Under the pieces are notes generated by a model. That model saw only the letters and a program-made list of their open reading frames with translations. It searched no databases and had not been told where the DNA came from. Shown here in pieces: positions 1 to 8,956 of a DNA stretch of 31,234 nucleotides. The stretch spans positions 1 to 31,234 of the forward strand of contig CAYMLL010000053.1 of the NCBI GenBank assembly GCA_964390645.1, written 5' to 3'. Numbering within the stretch: the stretch's first letter is position 1; each line of letters starts with the position of its first letter. This DNA is from CAYMLL01 sp964390645 (GTDB lineage: Bacteria; Planctomycetota; UBA8108). Made by a program: the position numbers and the translations under genes.

Positions 1-2734
1 CCGTGGACGGCAAGCAGCTGGCTCCCGAGAAGGACTTCGTCGCCCTCACCAGCGCTACCGGCGACGCCGAGATCTCCGCGATCTTCTCGTCGATGCGATT
101 CGGATCCGGTGCCTGAAAGAACGCCAGAGAACGAGCCCGCTCGCTGTCGAGGTGCCGTGTCAGCTTCCCATCGAGCGGCGGGTCGAAGTACTCCGCCATG
201 TCCCGGAATCGTGTCGATCCGACGGCCGGGTAGGAGATGCGTGAAAGCACCGGCCCCCGGTAGAGCCGCAGCAGATGCCGGTCGCCGCTCGAGTAGCTGA
301 GGAGCTGATTGTCGTCATGGTAGACGACCGGCGCCTCCATCTTCGAGATGTCCGCCGGAGCGACGAGGAGCGTCGACAGCACACCGTTCAGCGAGGCGAC
401 CTGATCGCGGCACTTCCGGTCATCATTCAGGTTACTGTAGCCGTCCGTCCAGGTGCCTCCGGCGACCCTGATCTCCTCGCGAAAGGTCTCGCAGCGTTCG
501 GTGATCGCCGCGATGTCGAAGGTCGGTCGCATCGCGAAGCTGAGCACCATGAAGTCGTCCTGGCCGACCTTGACGACGAAGGTCTCCGGAAAGACCTCGG
601 CCTGAGTCTTGATGATGCCCTTGGTGTCGAGCGGCGTGATACGGTAAAGCGGCAGCCACTGCATGAAGAGGCCGCCCGGGCGCAGGATCCTCTTCACGCT
701 CTCGTAGAACTCGATCGAGTAGAGGCTCGAGACGCCGTCCGCTGTCGGCGGTGGCGGCTCCATGGAGACCACGTCGTAGGAGTGTTCCGCCGCACGATCG
801 ACGAAGTGACGCCCGTCGTCCTGGTGGATCTCCACCCGCGGGTCGCTACCGAGGGCATGGTTGTATGGAGCGTAGTAGTCGAGCGAAAGCTCGATCATCT
901 CGTCCGAGATGTCGACGACATCGAGATGCTCGACGTCGTACATCAGGAGCGCCCCGAAGGACTGGCCGGATCCCAGGCAGATGCCGAGGCAGTCCTTCGG
1001 CGTCCCCCGTCCCGGATAGAACAGCACCGGCACGTGGCCCTGGATAGCCTGCGTCGACCACGTCGTCTTGTAGGTAACGGCGAGGGACACATGGCCCGCA
1101 CCGACCTGGATGCTGTCCTCGCTCTCGAAGACCCACGTGGTCGTCAGCGGTCCCTCGTTGACGTCGATGAGCTCGAGCTTGGCGTCGTTGACCTGACGTC
1201 CGTAGCCATAGCTCTCGATCGTCCTCCACGTCACGTTCCTCCTGGCGACGGCGAAACCGACAAGGCCGACGAGGCTGATTGCCGCAAGGCCCATGTACGC
1301 GGCGCCGGGGCGCGCCTTCACCGGCGACGCGGCCTTCTCCGCACGCTTTCGCTCCTGACGGCTGAGCGCCCCGGCGGGACTCGTGGCCGGATCCGAGCAC
1401 GACCTCCAGATCAGAGCCGCCGAAACAGCGAGAGATCCGAGCCCGAGTGCGAAGAGCGTCCAGTGAAGCCCCATCAGCGGCAGGAACACGTAGCCGGCAA
1501 GGAAACCGCCGAGGCTCGAGCCCACCGTGTTCCAGAAGACGACACGTCCCGACACCGAACGCAGCGCAGCGCTGGTGCGCGCGGCGGCTCCGATCAGTGA
1601 CGGCAGACCCATCCCCATCAGCACGACCGGCAGGAAAATCACCAGCGAGATCTGAAAGAGCGGCGCGAAGAAGGTCGCGTCCGCTCGCTCGCTCCAGAAC
1701 GTGAAGTAGTCCTCGTGAGCGTGGTTGATCTCGAGGGTCTCGACGAAAACGAGCCCTCCGTCCGGCCCCGGCTTGCCGAGAATCGACACGAAGTAGTCCG
1801 CCCCGATCCACCAGTACAGCGTGTACAGCGTGAAGAGCGGCACGAGCGCCTGCGCGTAGCCGAGAACCCGCAACGGATTCCACCGCACCGCGAGCATCGG
1901 CGCGAGGACGAAGCTGCCGACCGCCAGCGCCAGCAGGTAGACCGCGAGCAGCATCGCGGTGAAGTAGATCGTCGACGTGTGGAAGAGCGTGAAGTAACGC
2001 GCCCAGCAGATCTGGTACGCGATCGCCAGAAGCCCTGACGCGAACGCGACGATCGGAAAGAAGCGTCCGAGCGGCGCCGTGCTCTTCGCCTCGACGTGGA
2101 TGGGCTTGTGGCTCCTGAACGCGATGAGCGCCACCGCGCCGATGAGCAGGTTGCCAAAGCCACCCGCAACGCTCGTGCCGTTCATTCCGAGATGCGGGAT
2201 CGCGAAGTACGCCGTGACGAGAACGCCGACAACCGCACCGAGGATGTTGACACCGTAGAGAAAGCTCGTGCGCGAGCCGATCGAGCGATCTTCGGCGACG
2301 AGCGCATCGAGAAGAAGCGGCAGGGTCCCTCCCATGAAAAAGGTCGGCACCAGGACGAGCAGGAAGAGGAGCACGAAGCGCAGCGCGAAGAGAAGCGTGT
2401 CGCTCCCCGCGACCAGCGGGTAGGCCGCGCCGTAGATCAGCTCGAGGAGCTCGAAGAGCCACGGGAACGCGAGCGCGAAGACCCCGATGGCCGCCTCGAA
2501 AACGCCGTAGACGAAGAGCGGCGAGAAGCGGGTCGAGCGCAGGTAGCGACCGACGAAGTAGCTGCCGAACGCGATCCCCAGGAAGAACGACGTCAGCACC
2601 GTCGACATCGCGATCTGGCTGGCGCCCACGACGAGCGCCGCCTTGCGAATCCAGACCAACTCGTAGCCGAGGCCGAGAGCCCCGGAAAAGAAGAAGAGTG
2701 CGGTCGCGATCGCGAGGGAAGGGCTGCGGGGCAT
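1..2734 (-). CDS. Membrane-fused spermidine synthase-like protein, 3' end beyond the window
   Basis: The frame is open for 911 codons from an ATG at 2734 to the left edge, so the C-terminus is missing. The first half is a polytopic membrane region with many hydrophobic helices, beginning MPRSPSLAIATALFFFSGAL. The second half resembles the Rossmann fold of polyamine aminopropyltransferases: a glycine-rich nucleotide loop (LGSGQS), the acidic strand end (DVVDIS), DPRVEIHQDDGR, and LYSIEFYESVKRIL. This is the layout of the fused MFS/spermidine synthase family. Where true spermidine synthases have a catalytic Asp (…VDSTDP), this protein reads SMEPPPP, so aminopropyl transfer is doubtful and the substrate is unknown. 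It is divergent from the secreted-protein gene at 2961. A longer minus-strand frame over 846–2876 is a shadow: its translation is Arg-rich and shows no domain. Confidence 0.85.
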   Translation of the reverse strand, partial: MPRSPSLAIATALFFFSGALGLGYELVWIRKAALVVGASQIAMSTVLTSFFLGIAFGSYFVGRYLRSTRFSPLFVYGVFEAAIGVFALAFPWLFELLELIYGAAYPLVAGSDTLLFALRFVLLFLLVLVPTFFMGGTLPLLLDALVAEDRSIGSRTSFLYGVNILGAVVGVLVTAYFAIPHLGMNGTSVAGGFGNLLIGAVALIAFRSHKPIHVEAKSTAPLGRFFPIVAFASGLLAIAYQICWARYFTLFHTSTIYFTAMLLAVYLLALAVGSFVLAPMLAVRWNPLRVLGYAQALVPLFTLYTLYWWIGADYFVSILGKPGPDGGLVFVETLEINHAHEDYFTFWSERADATFFAPLFQISLVIFLPVVLMGMGLPSLIGAAARTSAALRSVSGRVVFWNTVGSSLGGFLAGYVFLPLMGLHWTLFALGLGSLAVSAALIWRSCSDPATSPAGALSRQERKRAEKAASPVKARPGAAYMGLAAISLVGLVGFAVARRNVTWRTIESYGYGRQVNDAKLELIDVNEGPLTTTWVFESEDSIQVGAGHVSLAVTYKTTWSTQAIQGHVPVLFYPGRGTPKDCLGICLGSGQSFGALLMYDVEHLDVVDISDEMIELSLDYYAPYNHALGSDPRVEIHQDDGRHFVDRAAEHSYDVVSMEPPPPTADGVSSLYSIEFYESVKRILRPGGLFMQWLPLYRITPLDTKGIIKTQAEVFPETFVVKVGQDDFMVLSFAMRPTFDIAAITERCETFREEIRVAGGTWTDGYSNLNDDRKCRDQVASLNGVLSTLLVAPADISKMEAPVVYHDDNQLLSYSSGDRHLLRLYRGPVLSRISYPAVGSTRFRDMAEYFDPPLDGKLTRHLDSERARSLAFFQAPDPNRIDEKIAEISASPVALVRATKSFSGASCLPST

Positions 2735-2960
2735 GGAAGTCCAGCTCTCGGGGAGGTTGGCCCCGAACTTCGCCGTTTTCCGGGGGCCTGGCGGGGCGGT
2801 GTGAGGCGATCGCGGTCCAGAGAGCCCGTTTTCGCGACCGGAGCACTTTCTCGACCGGCTGCCGGGGGTCGAACATAGCACGAGGTCCGGGCCTTTCCTA
2901 CCACGACGCCCGGCAAAAAAGACCTTAACCCTGTTCCCAGGAAGAGGATAGGATGGCGCC

Positions 2961-3905
2961 ATGAAGACCCACGAAGTTCCGCCTCGTGTCCGCGCTCTCG
3001 TGGCACTTCTGCTCGGGGCCGCTGCGGGCGTCGCGACGGCCGACGTCGAGAAGCGGCCAGGCGCCCCGGCGGTGGTTCCGCAAGCCCCGGCGAAGAACGA
3101 GGATCCAGCAGTCCGGCGCCTGGCGCTGAGGCTCGCCGACTGGGAAAAAGCCGAGGGGAGGATGACCGTCGACGGTCTCACCGCGCGGGCGTTCATCGCC
3201 CCCGACGCGCTCGCGTACAGAATCGCATCGACGTACGTGCGGCTTCGCCGTGGCGGGATGATGCACGGCCCCGCCGTCACGCGGCTGCGCGCTTCGCTGC
3301 CACGCTGGAAACGCTACGACGGCCGGAGCCTCCTCAGGGTCTCGCTCCACAACAGCAAGTTCGAGATCGGCAAGAAGGACCGGCGCGTCTACACGCAGAC
3401 GAGGAATCTGGCCAGGGATGCGATCGTCGTCCGCACCGGCAAGAAGACCCGGCTCGGGACGAAGCTCGGCGGGTCGCCCGCGAATCTCCGCGTTGCGAGC
3501 TTGCGCGTCAAGAAGTTCTGGACGACCGCGGATGGCTTCACACGGCGCTTCACTCCGCGGCGTGAGCGTGGCCGTCTCGTGCGCGACCCTTCCTCGATCG
3601 GACGCAAAGCCGTGCTTTCCAGGCCGGTCAAGGCTCTGGTCCTCGAGGACAAGCCCGCCGAGGTCGAGCTGCTGCTCACCCGCAAGCACCTCGAGAAGCG
3701 CGGCCGCACGGCCGTCGGGCTCGAGCTTCACGGCTGGAAGACCTACGAGGGACCGTGGAAAGGCGACGTGATCGATCTCAACGAGCGACGCGAATGGAAG
3801 GAGCTCGGGACGTTCGCCCTGAAGGTCCCGCTTCCTCCCGGCGGCCTCGTCGTCAGCCCCGAGATCCGCGCCATCGTCGAGCAGGTCCGCATGCCTGCCC
3901 GCTGA
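2961..3905 (+). CDS. Hypothetical secreted protein
   Basis: This is a 314-residue protein I do not recognise. It starts MKTHEVPPRVRALVALLLGA, a basic n-region followed by a hydrophobic stretch ending ATA, so a signal peptide cleaved near residue 27 is likely and the mature protein would be periplasmic or exported. The mature part is rich in Lys and Arg, with short beta-like segments and no Cys pairs or catalytic motifs that I can name. A purine-rich, SD-like stretch (AGGAAGAGGATAGGA) precedes the ATG. It is monocistronic by position: its left neighbour is divergent and the next gene begins 416 nt downstream with its own promoter. The function is unknown. Confidence 0.75.
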   Translation: MKTHEVPPRVRALVALLLGAAAGVATADVEKRPGAPAVVPQAPAKNEDPAVRRLALRLADWEKAEGRMTVDGLTARAFIAPDALAYRIASTYVRLRRGGMMHGPAVTRLRASLPRWKRYDGRSLLRVSLHNSKFEIGKKDRRVYTQTRNLARDAIVVRTGKKTRLGTKLGGSPANLRVASLRVKKFWTTADGFTRRFTPRRERGRLVRDPSSIGRKAVLSRPVKALVLEDKPAEVELLLTRKHLEKRGRTAVGLELHGWKTYEGPWKGDVIDLNERREWKELGTFALKVPLPPGGLVVSPEIRAIVEQVRMPAR

Positions 3906-4321
3906 CTCCGAGCCTCGCCGTTTTCCGAGGAAACCGGGACCGCGAGGGTCGGCCGGGCTCGAGAAGCGACGTCGGCGCGATGCCCTCGGCGTGTCGGGGT
4001 CGGGGAGCAGGAGCTCGACGATCCTCACAGTCGTCGAGGGGACGGGCAGGGCTGTCTCGACGCCCCGACCGATTGCGGGGGGGCATCGAAATCTGCGAGC
4101 CCCCCTCGATGGCCCCGCACCGCCCCGAGAAAGACGGCGAGGCTCGACCCGGTATCCCCGATTCCGAGCCCCTCTCGTCTTGCGCAAGCCGTGGCGGTTC
4201 TTTACGATACGCCCGGCTCGAGTTGCTCCGCGCGGTGGCGAAGGAGCCCGCCGACGCCCAGGCGTCAGCGGAGTGTCGCCCGTGGTGAAGGACTTACGGA
4301 AAAGAAGTCGGAGAGAGGTGG
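3906..4321 (+). other. Intergenic region with a promoter and small hairpins
   Basis: I see no credible gene here; the reading frames crossing it are Arg/Pro-rich shadows. Just after the preceding stop codon lies CCTCG…CGAGG (3913–3917/3926–3930), a weak hairpin without a T-run. Around 4078–4111 there is a G-run facing a C-run and an overlapping CATCGA/TCGATG pair (4084–4089/4106–4111), so two alternative stems are possible. The 3' part carries the promoter of the downstream kinase-like gene. Confidence 0.5.
4180..4208 (+). promoter_or_regulatory. Sigma-70-type promoter for the pseudokinase gene
   Basis: A -35 TTGCGC (4180–4185), a 17-nt spacer and a -10 TACGAT (4203–4208) predict a start near 4215 and a leader of about 107 nt before the ATG at 4322. 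The -10 resembles the other TAC(A/G)AT boxes found in this window. Confidence 0.45.
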
Positions 4322-6976
4322 ATGACGGAGCCCGGTACGCTGCCGCGTACGGTCGGTTCGTACACGCTCCTCGAGGTGGTCGGCAGGGGACCACGTGGCA
4401 CGGTCTATCGAGCCCGCAAGGATGGCCGCAGGCTCGCCGTGAAGATCGTCGACGACGGCGTTCGCCTCGACCTCGACACGCTCGGCCGATTCTTGCGCGG
4501 TACTGACGATCAGATCCGCCATCCGAACATCGCCGTGCTCGAGGGTCTCGGAGTTGCCGACGGGATGCGCTTCTATGCAACACGCGTCCTCGCCGGCGAC
4601 CCCCTCGTCGCCGTGCTTCGCGATCTGCGCCAACGATCGAGCGACCGACCGTTCCTGTCGCCGCTGTCGGTCACGGCAAGCGGGGAGCTCCATCCCTCGT
4701 ATCTCACGCACGCCATCGAGCTCCTGATCCCGGTCGCGCGAGGTCTCGAGCACGCGTACGAGCAAGGCGTCTGCCACGGCAGGATCTCGCCCGGCAACCT
4801 CATCTTCTCTCCGGGCGGTCATCTCGTGCTCACCGACTTCGGTGGCGACGCCCGGGGAGAGAGCCTCGGATCCCTTCCGTACTGCGCTCCGGAGCAGCTG
4901 CTCGACGACGCCGAGCTCGACGTCGCACGCTGCGACGTCCACGCGCTCGGGGCAATCCTCTACGAGTTCGCGACGCTTTGCGTACCCTGGCACGACGATG
5001 ACGGTAAGGCCGCCGCGGATGACGACGTTCTCCGAAGGCGCATCCTGGCCGCGAAGCTGCCGCGACCCCGCAGCTTGCGTGAAGACATATCGACCTCTCT
5101 CGAGGAGTGTATCCTTCTGGCCATGGCGCCGGATCCCGAGAGCCGCTACTCGAGCGCAGGGCGTCTCGCCGAAGACCTCGAGCGCTTCCTGAACGGGAAG
5201 CCGACGTTCGCGTCGCGGTCGGCAAAGCCGCAGCGCATCGGGAGCGACGCCTCGCAAGACTCGCGCTGGCGAGTCGTGGTACGGGCCGCCGTAGCCGCGA
5301 TCTTGCTCGTGCTCGCGGGCCTCGCCTTCCACTACGGCCGTGCGGCGCACGAGCTGGGCAGCTGGAACGACATCCGCGAGGACGTGCTGACAACGTTCAA
5401 CCGTGGCGATCGGACCGACGCGCTCGCGAAGATATCCGAGCTGGAAGACCGGAGCATCGACGACCCGCGACCGAAGCGGCTGCGCCGCCAGCTGTCCACC
5501 GAGGCAGCGAGATCACATCTCGTGCTGGCTACCAAGGCGATGGTCTCCCGGAAGGTGCGCGCTGCGAGGAGGGAGATTCTCTCTGCAAGCCGCTTCGAGC
5601 CCGACGCCGAAACACTCGTCTCGTTGCGCCGTGAGGTCGAGAACCTGGCGCACATCGATCCAGTGGTCCGCGACCTCTCCGACCCTCGCTGGTCAGTGCG
5701 TCTCGGGGCGCTAGAGAGACTTCGCGAGCAGCTGGCGACGAGCCGTCGGCCTGCCGCTGACACAGCGCTCGCGGGAGCCTCGCTGAGCGGCGAACACGCC
5801 AGCGAGCGTGAGCTCGCCTATTCGATCTTCGAAGCCAAGAGGAACAGCACGTCGCTGCTCGACGCGCTGGCGATCGGCAACGAGCATCCGCCCCGTCGCC
5901 TCGACCTGGGTCGATTCGCACGACTGATCGAGTCACTCGACCGGATCGACGACAAGGCCGCCGACGATGTACGGTCGCGCTGGTCGTTGGCGGCCATGCG
6001 TCGGTTGGACTCGCTCGACACGGGAAGCTCGATCGTGCTCCGACCGAACCTGATCGTCGAAGGCAACGCCTTCGACGGTAGGGCGCCCAGGAGCCGGATT
6101 TTCTTCCTGCGCCGGTGGTTGGCGACCGCCACGCGTCTCGATCCGGACTCCGTCACCGAGAACGCACTCGAGATCGCGACGGAGGACACGCTCGTCACCG
6201 AGCTCATCGAGTCGCTGTGGAGCATCGGCACGTCCTCGGCGATCAGCGCCCTCGAGGCCCTGGCACGCGAACGTCACGAGATAGCCGGATGCTCGGCGAT
6301 CGATGCGCTGGCTCGTCTGGATGCTTCGACGGCGCTTCGCGACCTTCTCGCGAGTGACCTTCCGGTGATTCCTCGCGCCGCGGCGCTCGAGTCGCTCGGA
6401 ATCTCCTTCCTCGGGGAGTCGGCCGTGCGCGATCAGCTACTCCGCGTGCTGCGCCAAAGCCCCGTCGAAGATCTCCGCACTCTGGCGTTCCACCACCTGG
6501 GGCAGCTCGATGGCGCCGACGGCTGGGATCCACGTCCGGCGTTGCTCGCGGGGCTCTTCGAGCCGGAGCTCCAGGATGATGCGCTGGCGTGGTTCGCCCG
6601 CATCCATGCCGAGTGGAAGCCGTCCCTCGCCATGGACCTGCTCCACGACCCGCGCCAGAGCGTCAGGGAGTCGGCGGTATCGGCGCTGTCCTCGGATCGC
6701 GACATCGGACGATTCCTCACACTCGTCCTGTGTCTCAGCGATCGCCAGAGCACGACCCGCAGGGCCGCGTTGCGGGCTCTGGTGGCGCGCAACGACCTCG
6801 AGAACCTCGCTCGACACGTCAGCAAGCATACGATCGAGCCCTGGAGCCGCATGGTCCTCCGCCTCGGACAGCGCTTTCTCGAACGCCCCGTCGAGAGTCA
6901 CGGCCCTGTCCCCCCCGGCGACGTCGAACACGTGCTCGAACGTCTCCTGGATCGATTTCGACCCCGGAGCCCGTGA
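4322..6976 (+). CDS. Membrane-anchored Ser/Thr kinase-like protein, probable pseudokinase, with helical-repeat tail
   Basis: The protein has 884 residues. Residues 12–290 form a Hanks-type kinase fold: Gly-rich loop GRGPRGTV (21–28), AVK with Lys41, HPNI (67–70), DFG (172–174) and CAPE (188–191). The catalytic loop, normally HRDxKPxN, reads HGRISPGN (152–159), so the HRD Asp is Arg154 and the following Lys is Ser156; no clear alpha-C Glu is seen. ATP binding may persist but phosphotransfer is unlikely. One transmembrane helix lies near 318–336. The extracytoplasmic C-terminal part, about 540 residues, is a run of Leu/Ala-rich helical pairs resembling HEAT-type repeats (for example near 690–830). 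This suggests a scaffold or sensor that reads the outside and signals inward through a kinase-like domain. A GAGAGAGG ribosome site precedes the ATG. Confidence 0.85.
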   Translation: MTEPGTLPRTVGSYTLLEVVGRGPRGTVYRARKDGRRLAVKIVDDGVRLDLDTLGRFLRGTDDQIRHPNIAVLEGLGVADGMRFYATRVLAGDPLVAVLRDLRQRSSDRPFLSPLSVTASGELHPSYLTHAIELLIPVARGLEHAYEQGVCHGRISPGNLIFSPGGHLVLTDFGGDARGESLGSLPYCAPEQLLDDAELDVARCDVHALGAILYEFATLCVPWHDDDGKAAADDDVLRRRILAAKLPRPRSLREDISTSLEECILLAMAPDPESRYSSAGRLAEDLERFLNGKPTFASRSAKPQRIGSDASQDSRWRVVVRAAVAAILLVLAGLAFHYGRAAHELGSWNDIREDVLTTFNRGDRTDALAKISELEDRSIDDPRPKRLRRQLSTEAARSHLVLATKAMVSRKVRAARREILSASRFEPDAETLVSLRREVENLAHIDPVVRDLSDPRWSVRLGALERLREQLATSRRPAADTALAGASLSGEHASERELAYSIFEAKRNSTSLLDALAIGNEHPPRRLDLGRFARLIESLDRIDDKAADDVRSRWSLAAMRRLDSLDTGSSIVLRPNLIVEGNAFDGRAPRSRIFFLRRWLATATRLDPDSVTENALEIATEDTLVTELIESLWSIGTSSAISALEALARERHEIAGCSAIDALARLDASTALRDLLASDLPVIPRAAALESLGISFLGESAVRDQLLRVLRQSPVEDLRTLAFHHLGQLDGADGWDPRPALLAGLFEPELQDDALAWFARIHAEWKPSLAMDLLHDPRQSVRESAVSALSSDRDIGRFLTLVLCLSDRQSTTRRAALRALVARNDLENLARHVSKHTIEPWSRMVLRLGQRFLERPVESHGPVPPGDVEHVLERLLDRFRPRSP

Positions 6977-6992
6977 AACTCTCGTACCGTCG

Positions 6993-7021
6993 CTGCAACC
7001 GGAAGACGAACCGCTTACAAT
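6993..7021 (+). promoter_or_regulatory. Promoter of lspA, predicting a leaderless mRNA
   Basis: CTGCAA (6993–6998), a 17-nt spacer and TACAAT (7016–7021) place the transcription start about 7 nt downstream, at or next to the A of the lspA ATG (7028). No Shine-Dalgarno sequence precedes that ATG, which fits leaderless translation. Confidence 0.45.
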
Positions 7022-7027
7022 TCCCCA

Positions 7028-7708
7028 ATGCAAGACGAGCGCCCCCGCTCGGCCGCCGGCCGCATTACCCGACGATTGAGAGTGACCGCATGGACGCTCT
7101 TCTTCTCCCTTGCCGCCGTGATCACCGCCGGCGACCTGTGGAGCAAGCACGTGGCGTTCGAGTTCCTCGGTGTCGAGCCGATTGGCCACCCTCCTCAGAT
7201 CCCTCGCAATCCTCCTCCCCGTGAGCATCCGATTATCGAAGGCTACTTCCATCTCGAGGCGAACTACAACTACGGCGCCTTCAACGGCTGGTTCTCGGAC
7301 CACACCGGGATCCTCGCGATGCTCTCCGTCACCGCGCTCGTCGTCATCACCGGCCTGGTCTGGTTCTCGCTGCGCGACACTTCGGACCCGACCCCGGAAG
7401 CCAAAGCAGCGAACGGAAAGGCCCCGCCTCCAAGCCTGTGGTTTATCGCGGCGCTCGGGCTCATCGCGGGCGGCACGGCGGGCAACTTCTACGACCGGTT
7501 CTTCCTCGCAGCCGTACGCGACTTCATCAAGTGGTTCTACGTCGACTCGCAGGGCGTGGAGCACGTCTGGCCGAACTTCAACATAGCGGACTCCGGCATC
7601 TGCGGTGGCGTGCTGCTGCTGATTCTGCTCGAAACACGCGGTGCCTTGCGCGAGCGCGCCGAGAAGAAGGCGCTGCGAGAGTCGCCGGTCGAGGCGAACG
7701 CGAGCTGA
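7028..7708 (+). CDS. lspA: Lipoprotein signal peptidase (signal peptidase II)
   Basis: This inner-membrane aspartyl protease removes signal peptides from prolipoproteins after lipidation of the +1 Cys. It has 226 residues, longer than the usual 160–170. Family landmarks are present: GDLWSK near 35–40 (the LDxxxK region), NYGAFNG (81–87), GNFYDR with catalytic Asp156, and WPNFNIAD with catalytic Asp188. Hydrophobic helices lie at about 21–35, 93–115, 136–152 and 190–202. The extra length comes from a 20-residue N-terminal basic extension, a Pro-rich stretch at 50–70 and an insertion at 116–136 (T-S-D-P-T-P). Two lipobox-bearing proteins in this window (7763–8956 and 30104–30985) are plausible substrates. 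The start is not supported by a Shine-Dalgarno sequence; see the promoter entry. Confidence 0.95.
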   Translation: MQDERPRSAAGRITRRLRVTAWTLFFSLAAVITAGDLWSKHVAFEFLGVEPIGHPPQIPRNPPPREHPIIEGYFHLEANYNYGAFNGWFSDHTGILAMLSVTALVVITGLVWFSLRDTSDPTPEAKAANGKAPPPSLWFIAALGLIAGGTAGNFYDRFFLAAVRDFIKWFYVDSQGVEHVWPNFNIADSGICGGVLLLILLETRGALRERAEKKALRESPVEANAS

Positions 7709-7715
7709 CGCGCAT

Positions 7716-7735
7716 GCGTCGAAGACACGCGACGC
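7716..7735. terminator. Hairpin between convergent genes
   Basis: A perfect GCGTCG/CGACGC stem (7716–7721 and 7730–7735) with an 8-nt loop lies between lspA and the converging lipoprotein gene. It lacks a T-run on either strand, so it is at best a weak bidirectional terminator. Confidence 0.3.
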
Positions 7736-7762
7736 CTGACGAGCACCCCTCGGATACGCCGC

Positions 7763-8956
7763 TTACTCCGCCCAGTCAGCGATGAAGACGTTGGTCTCCC
7801 CGCGTACCTTGCCGTTGCGATTGGACGCCCAGGCCAGCTTCTTGCCATCCGGTGAGAACATCGGGAAGCCGTCGAACTCCTCGTCGAAGGTAATGCGCTC
7901 CTCCTTGCCGGTCTCGAGATCCATGAAGTAGATGTCGAAGTTGGGCTGGCGACGACTTGTCGAGTCCTTGTTCGAAACGTAAAGGAGCTGCTTGCCCGAC
8001 GGATGGAAGAAGGGGCAAAAGTTCGCGTAGCCGTTGCGCGTTATCTGCCTCACGTTGGTCCCGTCCGCGCTCATGATGTAGATTTCGAGCTTGCTTGGCT
8101 CGACCATTCCCTTCGACAGCAGATCACGGAACTTCTCCAGCGCCGCTCCCTTCGGGCGGCTGGCGCGGAAACAGATGGTCTTACCGTCCGGTGAGTAGAA
8201 CGCTCCGCCATCATACCCGGGCACCTTCGTCAGCTGACGCGGGTCGCTACCGTCCGGCCTCATGTCCCAGATCTCCATGTCGCCCGACCGGGCGGACGTG
8301 AAGACGATGCGCGAGCCATCCGGCGCGAAGGTCGGCTCTGCGTCGTAGCCCGGGGTATCCGTTATCCGGGTCAGGTCACTTCCATCCGGCCTGGCAGTGA
8401 AGATGTCGAACGACTCGTAGACCCGCCACACGTACGGAGGTGGTGGCGGCGCCGGGGGCGGGCAGCTCTCGTCCGCGAGGTGGGTCGACGCGTAGACGAT
8501 GCGGGAAGCGTCCGGAAACCAGTACGAGCACGTCGTTCGTCCCTTTCCCGTCGACACCATACGCGTGTCGGTCCCGTCGATGTTCATCGTGAAGATCTGG
8601 TCACAGCGGAGATCTCCTCGAGTTGACTGGAAGATCAGCTTCTTGCCGTCGGCCGAGAAGTACGCCTCGGCGTTCTGCCCGCCGAAGGTCAGCTGTCGAA
8701 TGTTACGAAGACGCCTCTCACCCGCTACTGCGAAAGAGCTCCGGGCACCTCCGGGAGTCACCTCGGAACGCGCAGCTCCGGGAGTCGCCTCGGAAACAGG
8801 CGTGCGGGTTCCGTCTCGTTCCCCGGTCGTGCTTGCCGGTCCGAGCGGGCCAGCCTTCGGACTCCCAGTGCCAAGGCGGCAACCCGCAAAGCCCAGGACC
8901 ACGACAGCAGCCCCGACGGCGAAGGCGATACGATCGAGAGCGCGTGGCGGGATCAT
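7763..8956 (-). CDS. TolB-like (PD40) beta-propeller lipoprotein
   Basis: The protein has 397 residues. The N-terminus carries a hydrophobic segment ending F-A-G-C with Cys26, an acceptable lipobox, so it should be a membrane-anchored lipoprotein. A low-complexity linker (about 30–70) holds an imperfect 9-residue duplication, EATPGAARS/EVTPGGARS. From residue 75 there are repeated PD40-type blades of the form F-S/P-D-G-x-x-I-x-F-x-S, for example YFSADGKKLIFQSTR, FAPDGSRIVFTSAR, YSPDGKTICFRASR and FSPDGKKLAWASNR. This is the TolB C-terminal propeller fold. A Pro-rich insert (PPPAPPPPPY) separates early blades. Its ATG overlaps the stop of the upstream gene (ATGA), so the two are translationally coupled. 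The partner is unknown; it is not TolB itself because no pal or tol genes are adjacent. Confidence 0.85.
   Translation of the reverse strand: MIPPRALDRIAFAVGAAVVVLGFAGCRLGTGSPKAGPLGPASTTGERDGTRTPVSEATPGAARSEVTPGGARSSFAVAGERRLRNIRQLTFGGQNAEAYFSADGKKLIFQSTRGDLRCDQIFTMNIDGTDTRMVSTGKGRTTCSYWFPDASRIVYASTHLADESCPPPAPPPPPYVWRVYESFDIFTARPDGSDLTRITDTPGYDAEPTFAPDGSRIVFTSARSGDMEIWDMRPDGSDPRQLTKVPGYDGGAFYSPDGKTICFRASRPKGAALEKFRDLLSKGMVEPSKLEIYIMSADGTNVRQITRNGYANFCPFFHPSGKQLLYVSNKDSTSRRQPNFDIYFMDLETGKEERITFDEEFDGFPMFSPDGKKLAWASNRNGKVRGETNVFIADWAE

Noticed and set aside
275..1600. 441-codon plus-strand ORF
   Set aside because: It lies opposite the membrane-fused synthase. Its translation is Arg/Asp/Glu-rich antisense to real coding sequence, with no domain.
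846..2876. 676-codon minus-strand ORF
   Set aside because: It is a frame shadow: translation is Arg-rich with no hydrophobic pattern, while another frame of the same strand gives an intact membrane protein and Rossmann domain.
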